NCBI GenBank assembly: GCA_963668325.1
Contig: OY764222.1
Location: forward strand, 2,914,001-2,978,000
Direction: 5' to 3'
DNA from: MPNP01 sp963668325
Lineage (GTDB): Bacteria; Pseudomonadota; Alphaproteobacteria; Rhodobacterales; Rhodobacteraceae
DNA length: 64,000 nt
Position 1 is the first letter of the stretch, and the number at the start of each line of letters is the position of its first letter. Both the position numbers and the translations under genes were made by a program. Below the pieces are notes generated by a model that was not told the DNA's origin, made no database searches, and saw nothing but the letters and a program-made list of their open reading frames with translations. Below, in pieces: positions 55,665-64,000 of this stretch.

Positions 55665-56711
55665 GTGTCTTTGGCTCAGTCAATCTTAACAATAAATCTC
55701 CAATCCATAGCCGAGAACTGGCGAAGACTAGACAGGCAATCTGCTCCTTCGGTCGAAACCGGTGCTGTCTTGAAGGCGGACAGTTATGGATTAGGAACCA
55801 AAATAGTTGCCCCTTATCTGGCCACCGTGGGTGTAAAAACTTTTTTTGTAGCCTTGGCCGAAGAAGGAAAAGAGCTTCGGAAACTTGTATCTGAAAACAT
55901 CAGGATTTTCATTTTATCGGGTTATATGAATGGCGATAAATCCCTATTGGAAGAGTATGACTTAATTCCAGTCTTAGTATCACAAGAGCAATTTTTCCGA
56001 TACCTAGAGGATATTCCCCACCATAAATTTGGAATTCAACTGGATTCTGGCATGAATCGATTGGGTATGGAACCAGAACATTTTTGGAACCTCAAGGAAA
56101 AAATTATCTCCCTTGGGCCCGAACTAATAATGAGTCACCTTAGTTGTGCGGAAGAAAACAATCATTCCATGAATATAACCCAGTTGCAAAATTTTCGTGA
56201 ACTTACCTTGGGAATAAATACGCCTTTGTCGCTAGCAGCTACCGGAGGGATTGTTTTAGGGAATAATTTTCATTTTGATCTTTGTCGCCCAGGCATTGGC
56301 CTGTTTGGAGGGTTACCATTTGAAGAAGCAGTCCCGGTTGTGTCCTTGAAAATACCGATAATTCAGGTCCAAAAAATCAATAAGGGGGAAGGTGTTGGAT
56401 ATAGTATGTCCTGGGTCGCTCCTAAGGACACCATCCTAGCTACAGTTGCAGCTGGATATGCAGATGGGTTAATCAGAAGTTTAAGTAATAACTCACTGGT
56501 TTATGCCAACAACATCCCATGCCCTGTAGTTGGTCGGGTATCAATGGATCTTATTACAGTTGATGTTTCTGGTTTACAGGAAATACCGGAATATTTAGAA
56601 TTTTTAGGTCTGAACCAAAGCATTGATGATTTGGCACTCCAAGCTTTGACTATAGGGCATGAAGTACTGACCTCGCTTGGTCAAAGATACAGAAGGGAAT
56701 ATGTACATTAA
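55665..56711 (+). CDS. alr: Alanine racemase
   Basis: This 348-residue PLP enzyme makes D-alanine for peptidoglycan. The PLP lysine lies in VLKADSYGLG (about residue 38), and the second catalytic Tyr is in GEGVGYSMSWVA. The C-terminal beta domain contains VGRVSMDLITVDVS. The start is GTG 55665. Upstream the ribosome site is weak (TGGAG overlapping the start). It is slightly shorter than the usual 355-375 residues but has no missing motif. It lies between dnaB and mlaE. Confidence 0.93.
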   Translation: MSLAQSILTINLQSIAENWRRLDRQSAPSVETGAVLKADSYGLGTKIVAPYLATVGVKTFFVALAEEGKELRKLVSENIRIFILSGYMNGDKSLLEEYDLIPVLVSQEQFFRYLEDIPHHKFGIQLDSGMNRLGMEPEHFWNLKEKIISLGPELIMSHLSCAEENNHSMNITQLQNFRELTLGINTPLSLAATGGIVLGNNFHFDLCRPGIGLFGGLPFEEAVPVVSLKIPIIQVQKINKGEGVGYSMSWVAPKDTILATVAAGYADGLIRSLSNNSLVYANNIPCPVVGRVSMDLITVDVSGLQEIPEYLEFLGLNQSIDDLALQALTIGHEVLTSLGQRYRREYVH

Positions 56712-56759
56712 CAACTCACCAAAATTTATCCTTTTTTTGGTTTAGGGTACAGAAGATCA

Positions 56760-57533
56760 ATGGTAATTTCTTCCTTAGCATCCCTCGGTCGAGGTACCCT
56801 AATTATCTTAGAAGAAGTTGGTAAACTTTCCCTTTTCATCATATCGACCTTGGGGGCACTTTTTAAGAAACCCTTTTATTTCAGGGAATTCTACCGGTCA
56901 TTGATTTCCATCGGTTTTTTTAGCTTGCCAGTTATAGGCCTGACCGCATTGTTTACAGGAGGAGCCTTGGCCCTTCAGATTTATTCAGGTGGATCAAGGT
57001 TCAATTCAGAATCTGCGGTTCCGGCAATAGTTTCCATCGGAATGGTTAGAGAGTTGGGACCCGTTCTTTGTGGATTGATGATAGCTGGAAGGGTGGGTTC
57101 AGCTATTGCTGCTGAAATAGGTACGATGAAGGTAACTGACCAACTTGATGCTCTGGTCACCCTTTCTACAAACCCCAAACAATATCTTGTTATTCCACGG
57201 GTAGCAGCAGCTACACTAGTTCTTCCTTTCCTGACAGGGGTAGGCGATATATTGGGAATAATGGGAGGCTATTTGGTGGGAACCTTAAAGTTGAACTTTT
57301 CTCCCGACACTTATTTAAGCCAGGCAGTCCAATTTTTAGAAATGACGGACGTTATCTCGGGTTTGGTCAAAGGAGCCGTATTTGGTTTCATCGTGGCTAT
57401 AATTGGGTGTTATTGTGGATTCAAATCAGGCTTGGGTGCCCGCGGCGTAGGTAAGGCAACCACACAATCTGTAGCACTATCTTCCATTTTAATTATTGCT
57501 TCCAATTTTGTCCTGACCGAATTGTTTTTCTAA
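56760..57533 (+). CDS. mlaE: Phospholipid-transport ABC permease MlaE
   Basis: This 257-residue inner-membrane permease belongs to the Mla/Ttg2 lipid transporter that keeps outer-membrane lipid asymmetry. It has five to six hydrophobic segments and the family motif MVRELGPVLCGLMIAGRVGSAIAAEIGTMKVTDQLDAL, followed by NPKQYLVIPRVAA. Its stop is directly followed by the GTG of mlaF. The MlaD gene, usually next, is not in this window. Confidence 0.92.
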   Translation: MVISSLASLGRGTLIILEEVGKLSLFIISTLGALFKKPFYFREFYRSLISIGFFSLPVIGLTALFTGGALALQIYSGGSRFNSESAVPAIVSIGMVRELGPVLCGLMIAGRVGSAIAAEIGTMKVTDQLDALVTLSTNPKQYLVIPRVAAATLVLPFLTGVGDILGIMGGYLVGTLKLNFSPDTYLSQAVQFLEMTDVISGLVKGAVFGFIVAIIGCYCGFKSGLGARGVGKATTQSVALSSILIIASNFVLTELFF

Positions 57534-58301
57534 GTGACCGAGCCCTTAATACAACTGAAGGATATTTCCAAAGCCTTTGGGCAAAACCAGGTTTTGGATC
57601 AAATAAACCTGACTATCCATGATGGAGAGAGTTTGGCCTTGATTGGCGGTTCCGGGGCAGGAAAATCCGTTGTATTAAAGATAATCCTGGGACTTCTAAA
57701 TCCAGATGCAGGTTCGGTTCTCCTGAAGGGGGTTCCTTCAAAGCCACCTTTTACAGATTTTCTATCGCAAGCAGGGATGCTATTTCAAGGTGGAGCCTTG
57801 TTCGATTCCCTGCCCGTTTGGAAAAATGTTGCTTTCAAACTGTTAAAAAGAGGAGAAAATTACAGTACAAAAGAAGCCAGAAAAATTGCGGAAGAAAAAC
57901 TCGAAAGGGTAGGACTGGAAAGGGAAGTAGCCGACCTCTATCCAGCAGAATTATCTGGGGGTATGCAAAAAAGGGCTGGTTTGGCAAGAGCAATAGCAGC
58001 AAATCCCAAAATACTGTTTTTTGATGAACCAACTACCGGGTTGGACCCCATAAGGGCAGCAAATATAAGTTCTTTGATCCGGGAACTGGTAAAAGAGAGT
58101 TCGGCAACAGCAGTAACGGTCTCGCATGATATGTCATGTGTTAAAGCAATTTCTGACAAGGTAGAATTCCTGAATGGTCAAAAAATAGCGTGGTCAGGCT
58201 CGGTTAAGGATTTTGAAAATATAACCAAAGGAGAAATTTATCATTTTGTTAAAGGGCTACCTACCTCCCACATAATCAAACAACAACCAAACTACGAATA
58301 A
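57534..58301 (+). CDS. mlaF: Phospholipid-transport ABC ATPase MlaF
   Basis: This 255-residue ATPase partners MlaE. Walker A is GGSGAGKSV, the signature is LSGGMQKRAGLARA and Walker B is ILFFDEPTTGLDP, followed by the MlaF-typical VTVSHDMSCVKAISDKV. It starts with GTG at 57534, immediately after the mlaE stop, so the two are coupled. It is followed by a weak hairpin at 58356-58377 and then by a Uma2-like gene on the other strand, where radA would be expected. Confidence 0.93.
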   Translation: MTEPLIQLKDISKAFGQNQVLDQINLTIHDGESLALIGGSGAGKSVVLKIILGLLNPDAGSVLLKGVPSKPPFTDFLSQAGMLFQGGALFDSLPVWKNVAFKLLKRGENYSTKEARKIAEEKLERVGLEREVADLYPAELSGGMQKRAGLARAIAANPKILFFDEPTTGLDPIRAANISSLIRELVKESSATAVTVSHDMSCVKAISDKVEFLNGQKIAWSGSVKDFENITKGEIYHFVKGLPTSHIIKQQPNYE

Positions 58302-58355
58302 TGACATTTTTTTCTATTAGATATTAAGCGTCAATCAGGTTTACAGTACACTCCG

Positions 58356-58377
58356 AGAGCCAACTGCTCTTGGTTCT
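58356..58377 (+). terminator. Possible terminator after mlaF
   Basis: The arms 58356-58363 and 58370-58377 pair over 8 bases with one G-U pair and a 6-base loop. The following T-run is poor (TTA). It lies 55 bases after the mlaF stop. Confidence 0.35.
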
Positions 58378-58531
58378 TTAATACTGCTCCAAAAAAGAGG
58401 GGAGTACCAAATGAAACAATGAAGTAACCAACAAATACGGAACACATTCTTTTTTTCAGGAATAAAGTAGTCCCTATTTACTTCGTAATTGGGGGGGGTA
58501 ATTTTAAATCGTTATTGACACGTGGAATTAC

Positions 58532-59296
58532 CTACATTCGTGGTCCACGGCGTGGAGGTTCTGCTTTTTGTACGGTTGGTGGTACAACCAGTTCCGTCTG
58601 TAGCAAGGTCTGAAGTTCAGCAAACTTCCCGATCCCAGCCAATTGATAGGCCCGTGGCAGGGCATCAACCCTGAGACCGGGCAACACCCGGGACTGCCTC
58701 ACCGTCATAGCTCCACCCGGCTTTTGCAACTCAAGGATGGTAACTTCAATTTTGGTTTGATCCTGCTTGCGATTAACCTGCCACAATTCCTGAACTCCGA
58801 GCCGAGCATAACGGGCCGGTTTGTCCTTGTCCAGATTGGTAATCTCAACCTCGACAACGAGATCGGGTGGAGTAATAGCGGCAAAATCAGCCCGGGCGGC
58901 TGGGGCTAGTTCACCATTATGAATCTTTTCGGTCAGCGTGAACCACTGTTCTGCCTTCGCCCCGATATAGTAGGAAGCATCGGCTTCCAAACCGGTGTTC
59001 CTGGGATCCTCCGGTCTCTTCCAGCGGGTTCCACGCATACCCCACACCCCACCTTTGATGATTTGTCCTGCGGCCAGCACAATGGCATCGGTTTCCTCAG
59101 CCAAGACCTCATGGGTACTCGCCGGCGACATCCAGGCAATGATGCCGGCCCTGGCATCAACCAGTACCCGGCGGCCCAGCCGGTTCCAGTCAAATTCCCG
59201 GGCCAGGGCCGGGACCAGCTCGGGTGGTACCCTGATCTGCCAGAACTCCGAGCCCATCGGACCGATGAAATGCGTCTCAGATGCTTGGTCAGCCAT
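58532..59296 (-). CDS. Uma2-family (PD-(D/E)xK) restriction-endonuclease-like protein
   Basis: This 254-residue Uma2/DUF820 protein has a PD-(D/E)xK-like core. Its acidic residue lies in EADASYYIG and the strand DLVVEVEI follows, as in the family. The N-terminal part (residues 1-60) and the C-terminal tail with PPTVQKAEPPRRGPRM are extra. The gene is GC-rich compared with its neighbours, which suggests transfer. It lies alone on the minus strand between mlaF and cvpA, at the usual place of radA. The family is widespread in cyanobacteria and others, with no agreed biological function. Confidence 0.75.
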   Translation of the reverse strand: MADQASETHFIGPMGSEFWQIRVPPELVPALAREFDWNRLGRRVLVDARAGIIAWMSPASTHEVLAEETDAIVLAAGQIIKGGVWGMRGTRWKRPEDPRNTGLEADASYYIGAKAEQWFTLTEKIHNGELAPAARADFAAITPPDLVVEVEITNLDKDKPARYARLGVQELWQVNRKQDQTKIEVTILELQKPGGAMTVRQSRVLPGLRVDALPRAYQLAGIGKFAELQTLLQTELVVPPTVQKAEPPRRGPRM

Positions 59297-59804
59297 GTTT
59301 TCTTCCTAAAGCAATGAATGGTAAAATATTCGTATGGTAATTCTGATCATAGATTTCACAATTCACAATAGCACAAGACAGCTGATTTGTCATCAGGGCT
59401 GGTTTGTCAATCACAATGGTGATATAGGGATGGATAATAAACAAATGCTTGGTCTAGTTCTCTAAAGTTAGGTATGATACAGTTATAAATATTGACCTAA
59501 TATTTTTCATTCAGATGGCTACTTTGCAACACAACTTGACAAAACCAGAGGTCACAAAATAAAGGATAGGATGACAAATAACTTTGCCACCCTTCCCAAC
59601 TGGTGCTCCCTAAGGAGCGGCAGTAATTCGTTTTTAAAAAGAATTCCGTAATTGTGGATATATTTAGTTACTCAATTTTGCTTTACCAATTTTGAATAAA
59701 TTATTCTGCTACTTTAATCATTAAATAATTTGAATATTATATGGTATAATAAATGCGAATGATTTGAGCAGTAATAATTTCCAACAAGTTAGACATTCTT
59801 CCTG
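59297..59804. other. AT-rich intergenic region upstream of cvpA
   Basis: This 508-base stretch has no gene. It contains a small GCTCC-CTAA-GGAGC hairpin near 59605. In related genomes radA often occupies this place. No radA remnant was recognised. Confidence 0.45.
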
Positions 59805-60443
59805 GTGATCCACATGGGTGGTCTAAATTATTTTGATATCTTCGCTCTAGGACTGGTTTTAGTTTCTGGAATTTTTGCTTACCATAGAGGTTTGGCAAGA
59901 GAGGTTATGTCAATCCTTGGCTGGATAGTTTCAGCATTGGTTGCCTTTGTTGCAGCACCCTTGGTTGCCCCACTTCTAAACTCTGTCCCCTATTTGGGTA
60001 ACATCATTGAAAACAGTTGTGAATTGGGAATTCTGGGAGCATTTGCAATTACATTTGCAGTTGCTTTGATTGTTTCAGCTTTCATTACATCGGTTGTAAC
60101 TTCTGTAACAAAACTCCCGGGAATAAATATTCTGAACAGGACGCTTGGGCTTTTGTTTGGCATTCTGCGAGGATGCCTAATCCTTACCATAATCTTGCTT
60201 GTTGTTGACACTGCCCTTCCAACTGGAGGAATTTTTGATGCAATTTCAGAATCAAATTCAGCCGAAATTTTCCAGTATTCAAAGGAGGCATTAAGAGATA
60301 ACATCCCTAGTACAACTCCAGACTGGGTTACTTTGGTTTATCAAAATCTGATGGCTTCCTGTAATGTTATTGAGACAGGTATTGATAATTCAGCTGAAAT
60401 CCTTTCAGAAGAAACACCCCAAGAAGAAGTACCGCAGGAATAA
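59805..60443 (+). CDS. cvpA: CvpA family membrane protein
   Basis: This 212-residue protein has four hydrophobic segments and the CvpA features LAREVMSILGWIVSALVAF and NRTLGLLFGILRGCLILTI. In E. coli CvpA is needed for colicin V production and is cotranscribed with purF. In alphaproteobacteria cvpA usually stands before purF. Here the next gene is an SDR, with purF missing. The C-terminus is an acidic repeat (EETPQEEVPQE). Confidence 0.85.
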   Translation: MIHMGGLNYFDIFALGLVLVSGIFAYHRGLAREVMSILGWIVSALVAFVAAPLVAPLLNSVPYLGNIIENSCELGILGAFAITFAVALIVSAFITSVVTSVTKLPGINILNRTLGLLFGILRGCLILTIILLVVDTALPTGGIFDAISESNSAEIFQYSKEALRDNIPSTTPDWVTLVYQNLMASCNVIETGIDNSAEILSEETPQEEVPQE

Positions 60444-60489
60444 TCTCTTGGTTTAACGGAATTTAAACAGTTAAATCGAGAATTGGATA

Positions 60490-61152
60490 ATGTTAAGCCA
60501 GGCGGGAGAAAATAAGATTGCTTTGGTCACCGGTGCCTCAAGAGGGCTGGGGGCATCTATCTCCTATTGGATTGCCCAAAAAGGATACACCCTTATCACA
60601 GTGGCCCGTACGGTCGGAGGCTTGGAAGAACTAGATGACAAGATCAGAGCAACTGGTGGCAAATCATTTCTGTGTGTTTTGGATATAACAAAAGACAAAG
60701 AGGTCCAAACAGTCTGCCGCAATATATACGAGAAATGGGGCCTAATTGACTTATGGGTCCATACCGCCATTAGTGCCGCCCCCCTTACCCTGACCAACCA
60801 AATTGAGCTAAAAACTCTGAAACGGTCAGTCGCCGTAAACATTACGGCCACTAGCCATTTAATTTCTTGTATCCATCCCCTTCTGAAGAAAAGTGGGCAG
60901 GCAGTCTTTATAGCCGACCCAAGGTTGGGTAAGAAATTCATGGGGGTTTATGGAAGTACCAAGCGAGCTCAAATAGAATTGGCTACTACCTGGAAGGAGG
61001 AAACCACCAATTTGGGTCCGAAGGTGAATATTTATACGCCATCCGAGATGTATACCAAGACCACCTTGACTTTTTACCCTGGGGCCAAGGAAAAGGAAAT
61101 TTCAACCCCAGATGAGGAGGCAAAAAAACTGGTGGATATTTTGATATCCTGA
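60490..61152 (+). CDS. Short-chain dehydrogenase/reductase family protein
   Basis: This 220-residue Rossmann-fold protein has the cofactor motif TGASRGLG (residues 15-22) and the Y-x3-K pair in YGSTKRAQ. The usual catalytic Ser strand (V-N-x-S-S) is replaced by VFIADPRLGKK. The N-A-G motif is replaced by HTAISA. It may therefore be a binding protein or a divergent enzyme. It keeps the typical alphaproteobacterial place after the cvpA(-purF) block and before der, and its substrate is unknown. Confidence 0.8.
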   Translation: MLSQAGENKIALVTGASRGLGASISYWIAQKGYTLITVARTVGGLEELDDKIRATGGKSFLCVLDITKDKEVQTVCRNIYEKWGLIDLWVHTAISAAPLTLTNQIELKTLKRSVAVNITATSHLISCIHPLLKKSGQAVFIADPRLGKKFMGVYGSTKRAQIELATTWKEETTNLGPKVNIYTPSEMYTKTTLTFYPGAKEKEISTPDEEAKKLVDILIS

Positions 61153-61176
61153 ATTCAGTGTTATCGCTCGGTCTTG

Positions 61177-62544
61177 TTAGTGGTTCCGTAGGAGCAAGCG
61201 AATTGGGGTACCTCGCAGGCCAAATCTATTTCGCAACCCATTTACCAAATACCTCTTGTAACTGGTTGGTAAGGATTTTAACTGACTACACTTTAAAACA
61301 TAACTTGGCGGTCGGGTATTGATTTGTGAGATGAATCGTAGTTTTATCCTTTTCCCCGCTACGGCTGGAGGTGGGTGTTTGTATACCATATGTTCCAGCC
61401 ATTTATTCAACTCCCCGGTTGGAATCCTTTTGTTCCAAATTTCATGAATGGCCTGTACTTCACGCCATAATGCCTTCAAACCTCGCTTGTAGCGAGCGGA
61501 AACAAAAATAAGTTTGATCCCTTTCAATTGGGGTAATGAAGTTTCGATTTTATGTTGAAGGTCACTTTGTTTTGCTTTCTTGTCCTTGATCAAATCCCAT
61601 TTGTTGATTGCTACAACTACCCCCCTTCCCTCTTTTTCAGTCAAATCGGCGATTCTAAGATCTTGGGTATCAAGAGGACTAGTCGCATCAATCAATACAA
61701 TCACGATGTCAGAAAATCTGATGGCCTTTAAACCTTCTGAAACGGATTCTTTTTCTATTTCATCTACAACTCTGCTTTTTCTTCGCATTCCTGCCGTGTC
61801 ATATATATCGACTTCAGTTCCCTCCCATGAGGTCGGAATGGAAATGGCATCCCTGGTAATGCCAGGGGTTTCGCCAGTGAGCAGTCGTTCATCACCGATA
61901 ATCTGATTTATCAGAGATGATTTTCCCGCATTTGGTCTTCCAATTACGGCAATTTTGATTGGCCTGTGTCTGGGAATGTCAAAATCATTTTCGTTATCTT
62001 CAGGGTCGGTTTGAGACAAATCTACTGAATTATCTTCCTCCAGCGGAAAAGATCTCAGGCAATGCTGAATTTGGTCAAGAAGATTGCTTATCCCGGTGCC
62101 ATGTTCAGCTGAAACGTAGGCTGGTTCACCCCAACCCAGGTTCAGAACATCTGTCTCAAAACTATCCTGGATCCTGCTTTCCGCTTTATTGGCAACTAGA
62201 ATTACCGGTATGTTCTGTTTTCTTAAACTTTGGGAAATCTCCAGATCAATCGGCAAGATCCCAGACCGTGCGTCAACGACAAATAGCAAAGCCGAAGATT
62301 TATCCACTGCTTTGCGTGTCATGCGAAAAATGCTTTCTTCCAACTCGTTCACAGGGCGAGTATCCCATCCAGCTGTGTCAACAACCTTAAATGACATCCC
62401 AAGGGTTTCTGATTTCCCTTCCTGGAAGTCTCTGGTTACCCCAGGTGAATTATTTACAATCGCCGTTCTTTTACCCAACAAACGATTGAACAGAGTTGAC
62501 TTGCCGACATTTGGTCGGCCCACGATTGACAGGCTTATGGCCAT
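61177..62544 (-). CDS. der: Ribosome assembly GTPase Der (EngA)
   Basis: This 455-residue double GTPase is needed for 50S ribosome assembly. GTPase domain 1 has GRPNVGKST (residues 8-16) and DTAGWDTR. Domain 2 has GRPNAGKSS, DTAGMRRKSRV and NKWDLI. The C-terminal KH-like domain contains RPPSYVLK. Length and domain order are normal. It is convergent with the SDR gene and lies 23 bases downstream of bamB. Confidence 0.97.
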   Translation of the reverse strand: MAISLSIVGRPNVGKSTLFNRLLGKRTAIVNNSPGVTRDFQEGKSETLGMSFKVVDTAGWDTRPVNELEESIFRMTRKAVDKSSALLFVVDARSGILPIDLEISQSLRKQNIPVILVANKAESRIQDSFETDVLNLGWGEPAYVSAEHGTGISNLLDQIQHCLRSFPLEEDNSVDLSQTDPEDNENDFDIPRHRPIKIAVIGRPNAGKSSLINQIIGDERLLTGETPGITRDAISIPTSWEGTEVDIYDTAGMRRKSRVVDEIEKESVSEGLKAIRFSDIVIVLIDATSPLDTQDLRIADLTEKEGRGVVVAINKWDLIKDKKAKQSDLQHKIETSLPQLKGIKLIFVSARYKRGLKALWREVQAIHEIWNKRIPTGELNKWLEHMVYKHPPPAVAGKRIKLRFISQINTRPPSYVLKCSQLKSLPTSYKRYLVNGLRNRFGLRGTPIRLLLRNH

Positions 62545-62567
62545 GATTTTAACTTGTAGAAAAGCCC

Positions 62568-63923
62568 TTAATTCAAGGCGTAAAGGTTACCGTTGGAACT
62601 CTTCAAATACATGGTCTGGTTTACAACTATCGGGGTTGAAGTAGCACCACCCGGGACAGTTATCGACCTTGCAGCATCTCCAGTTTCCGGGTTGAAAAAA
62701 CGGATTTGACCATCGCTTGATGCAACCAACAATTCTCCTCCCACAAGCAATGGACCGAAATGAGCATATACTTCTTTTCTCCGTCTTGGTCTGTCCGATT
62801 TAAAGGACGGAAGAGAAGTAGCCCAAATCCTTTGACCGGTTGCGGCATCAAGCCTCACCAATTCGAAATTATCAGTCACCAGAAATACTGAATCGCCAAT
62901 TGGTAAAGGTGGGTTATATGAACCATCACTCGCCCACCATCGCGCCTGGCCATTTGAAATGTTCAAAGCAGCCGTACTTCCACTTTGATTGGCAACAAAA
63001 ATCTGATTATTGGCGATGGCCGGTGAACTTGAAATCCCAATTAAGGTTGAACTTGGATTGGTTCTTCGACTGCCACTAATATATTCCCGCCAGTTTACAT
63101 TTCCATTTTTGGCATTTGCACTTACAACCTCACCCGAAGGAAAGGGTAAAATTATATCATTTGAAGTAATAGCTGGACTTGTATCGCCTGCTACCATGGC
63201 TATGCCACCAGTACTCTCAAGACTCCAACTTAATCGGCCATTCTTGATATCCAATGCCCAGGCCTTGCTGTCCAGAGTAATCAAATATACCAAACCATTA
63301 TAGACTGTTGGTGAAGACACCGCTGGTGCTTCAAATTCCTGGGTCCATACTACTCCACCAGTCTCAGGATCAAGAACATGCAATACCCCAAAACCAGTTG
63401 TTGCAAAAAGATAACCTTCCCCAAAGGCCAAGCCACCACTGGAAGCTTCTTCCTCATCCAATTCTGAGCCAAGGGAGGTTCCCCAAACCAAACTACCATT
63501 AGTAGTAAAAGCCCTGACATTGGAAGCTGCGTCCATGGTAAAAATTTTGTTTTGGGCAAATATAGGAGAAGTCCCAATTCTGTACCTTTTGGTACTTCCT
63601 ACTCCGATACTTCTTTGCCAAACCAGGTTTAAACTTTTGTCCATACCCAGGTTCCCTGGATTGTGCTGAGAATTGGCATTTACATGTGTCCATTCAGACA
63701 AATTCACTTCTGGAGGAGCTACAAATTCTTTTGACCCTGGTAAGGGGTTATTTACAACCAGACTACCAATAGTAGTACCATCTCTCTCGGAAACAACTTC
63801 GGTGGATTCCGACAATGGTCTCTCAATATCAATCCTGTAACCAGCGAGTATTTCCTCTTTTTGTCCACAGCCGATCAATAAACAAAGAGTCGAAAACCCA
63901 ATTACAAAATTTCTAATATTCAC
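62568..63923 (-). CDS. bamB: Outer-membrane assembly lipoprotein BamB (PQQ-like propeller)
   Basis: The start at GTG 63923 gives 451 residues. TTG 63938 would add five. The N-terminal signal ends in the lipobox LLIGCG, so it should be a lipoprotein. The rest is an eight-bladed PQQ-type beta-propeller with repeats such as GVVWTQEF, ALDIKNGRLSW, NAKNGNVNW, LDAATGQRIW and FNPETGDAA. BamB supports the BAM complex in folding outer-membrane proteins. bamB-der adjacency is standard in proteobacteria. The giant autotransporter would depend on BAM. The gene is complete, and only 77 bases of upstream region remain. Confidence 0.88.
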   Translation of the reverse strand: MNIRNFVIGFSTLCLLIGCGQKEEILAGYRIDIERPLSESTEVVSERDGTTIGSLVVNNPLPGSKEFVAPPEVNLSEWTHVNANSQHNPGNLGMDKSLNLVWQRSIGVGSTKRYRIGTSPIFAQNKIFTMDAASNVRAFTTNGSLVWGTSLGSELDEEEASSGGLAFGEGYLFATTGFGVLHVLDPETGGVVWTQEFEAPAVSSPTVYNGLVYLITLDSKAWALDIKNGRLSWSLESTGGIAMVAGDTSPAITSNDIILPFPSGEVVSANAKNGNVNWREYISGSRRTNPSSTLIGISSSPAIANNQIFVANQSGSTAALNISNGQARWWASDGSYNPPLPIGDSVFLVTDNFELVRLDAATGQRIWATSLPSFKSDRPRRRKEVYAHFGPLLVGGELLVASSDGQIRFFNPETGDAARSITVPGGATSTPIVVNQTMYLKSSNGNLYALN

Positions 63924-64000
63924 GCTACAAAACCCCAAAAATTCAACTCATTATTTTATCAATTACCTAATTTGGTATTTCTGTTTCTTCACCAAGGGTT

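Overview
The window looks like a chromosome segment of a moderately AT-rich alphaproteobacterium. The main support is gene order. acnA is divergent from ccmABC(D). pyrC-pyrE comes next, then dnaB-alr-mlaE-mlaF, and then cvpA-SDR with der-bamB facing them. These blocks are typical of alphaproteobacteria. No rRNA, tRNA or CRISPR array was seen. The taxonomic call is an inference from synteny and protein character, not from a marker search.

Layout. (1) 1-8 kb is accessory. It holds the 3' end of a DUF234-like ATPase gene, a minus-strand transposition module (zinc-ribbon protein, DDE transposase, AAA ATPase, Toprim protein), an HD-domain dNTPase gene coupled to a YwgA-like gene, and an IS66 remnant. 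(2) 8-14.5 kb holds a hydrolase, thrS, infC (apparently starting at ATA), a thiolase, an LpxL-like acyltransferase and an EamA exporter. (3) 14.6-21.7 kb is a catabolic block: an HpaB-like flavin monooxygenase, a flavin reductase fused to a LysR-type ligand-binding domain, a Rid-family protein, a DUF1028 protein, and facing them a trimethylamine/histamine dehydrogenase-like enzyme and potD. (4) 22-36.6 kb is one 14.6-kb gene for a giant Calx-beta autotransporter. It lies between potD and potABC and so appears to have split a polyamine-transporter operon. Its centre has 4.25 perfect copies of a 720-bp repeat. (5) 39.8-45.9 kb has a DUF1223 gene, acnA and ccmABCD. (6) 45.9-51.2 kb is an accessory island that separates ccmD from ccmG. 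It holds a HEPN gene pair, a pentapeptide-repeat membrane protein, a broken higBA toxin-antitoxin locus, and LysM and IS1595 debris. (7) 51.2-64 kb has ccmG, pyrC, pyrE, dnaB, alr, mlaE, mlaF, a Uma2 nuclease gene, cvpA, an SDR gene, der and bamB.

How the genes may work together. PotABCD could import a di- or polyamine or related amine, and the HADH-like enzyme could deaminate it. At three active-site positions that enzyme has Gln/Trp/Asp, as in histamine dehydrogenase, rather than the Tyr/Trp/Trp of trimethylamine dehydrogenase. The facing HpaB/flavin reductase/Rid/DUF1028 genes look like a two-component monooxygenase pathway in which the reductase carries its own sensor domain. The most unusual items are this fusion, the giant repeat adhesin inside the pot operon, and the two defence-like gene pairs (HD+YwgA and HEPN). 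All functions are inferred by reading the sequence; no database search was run.
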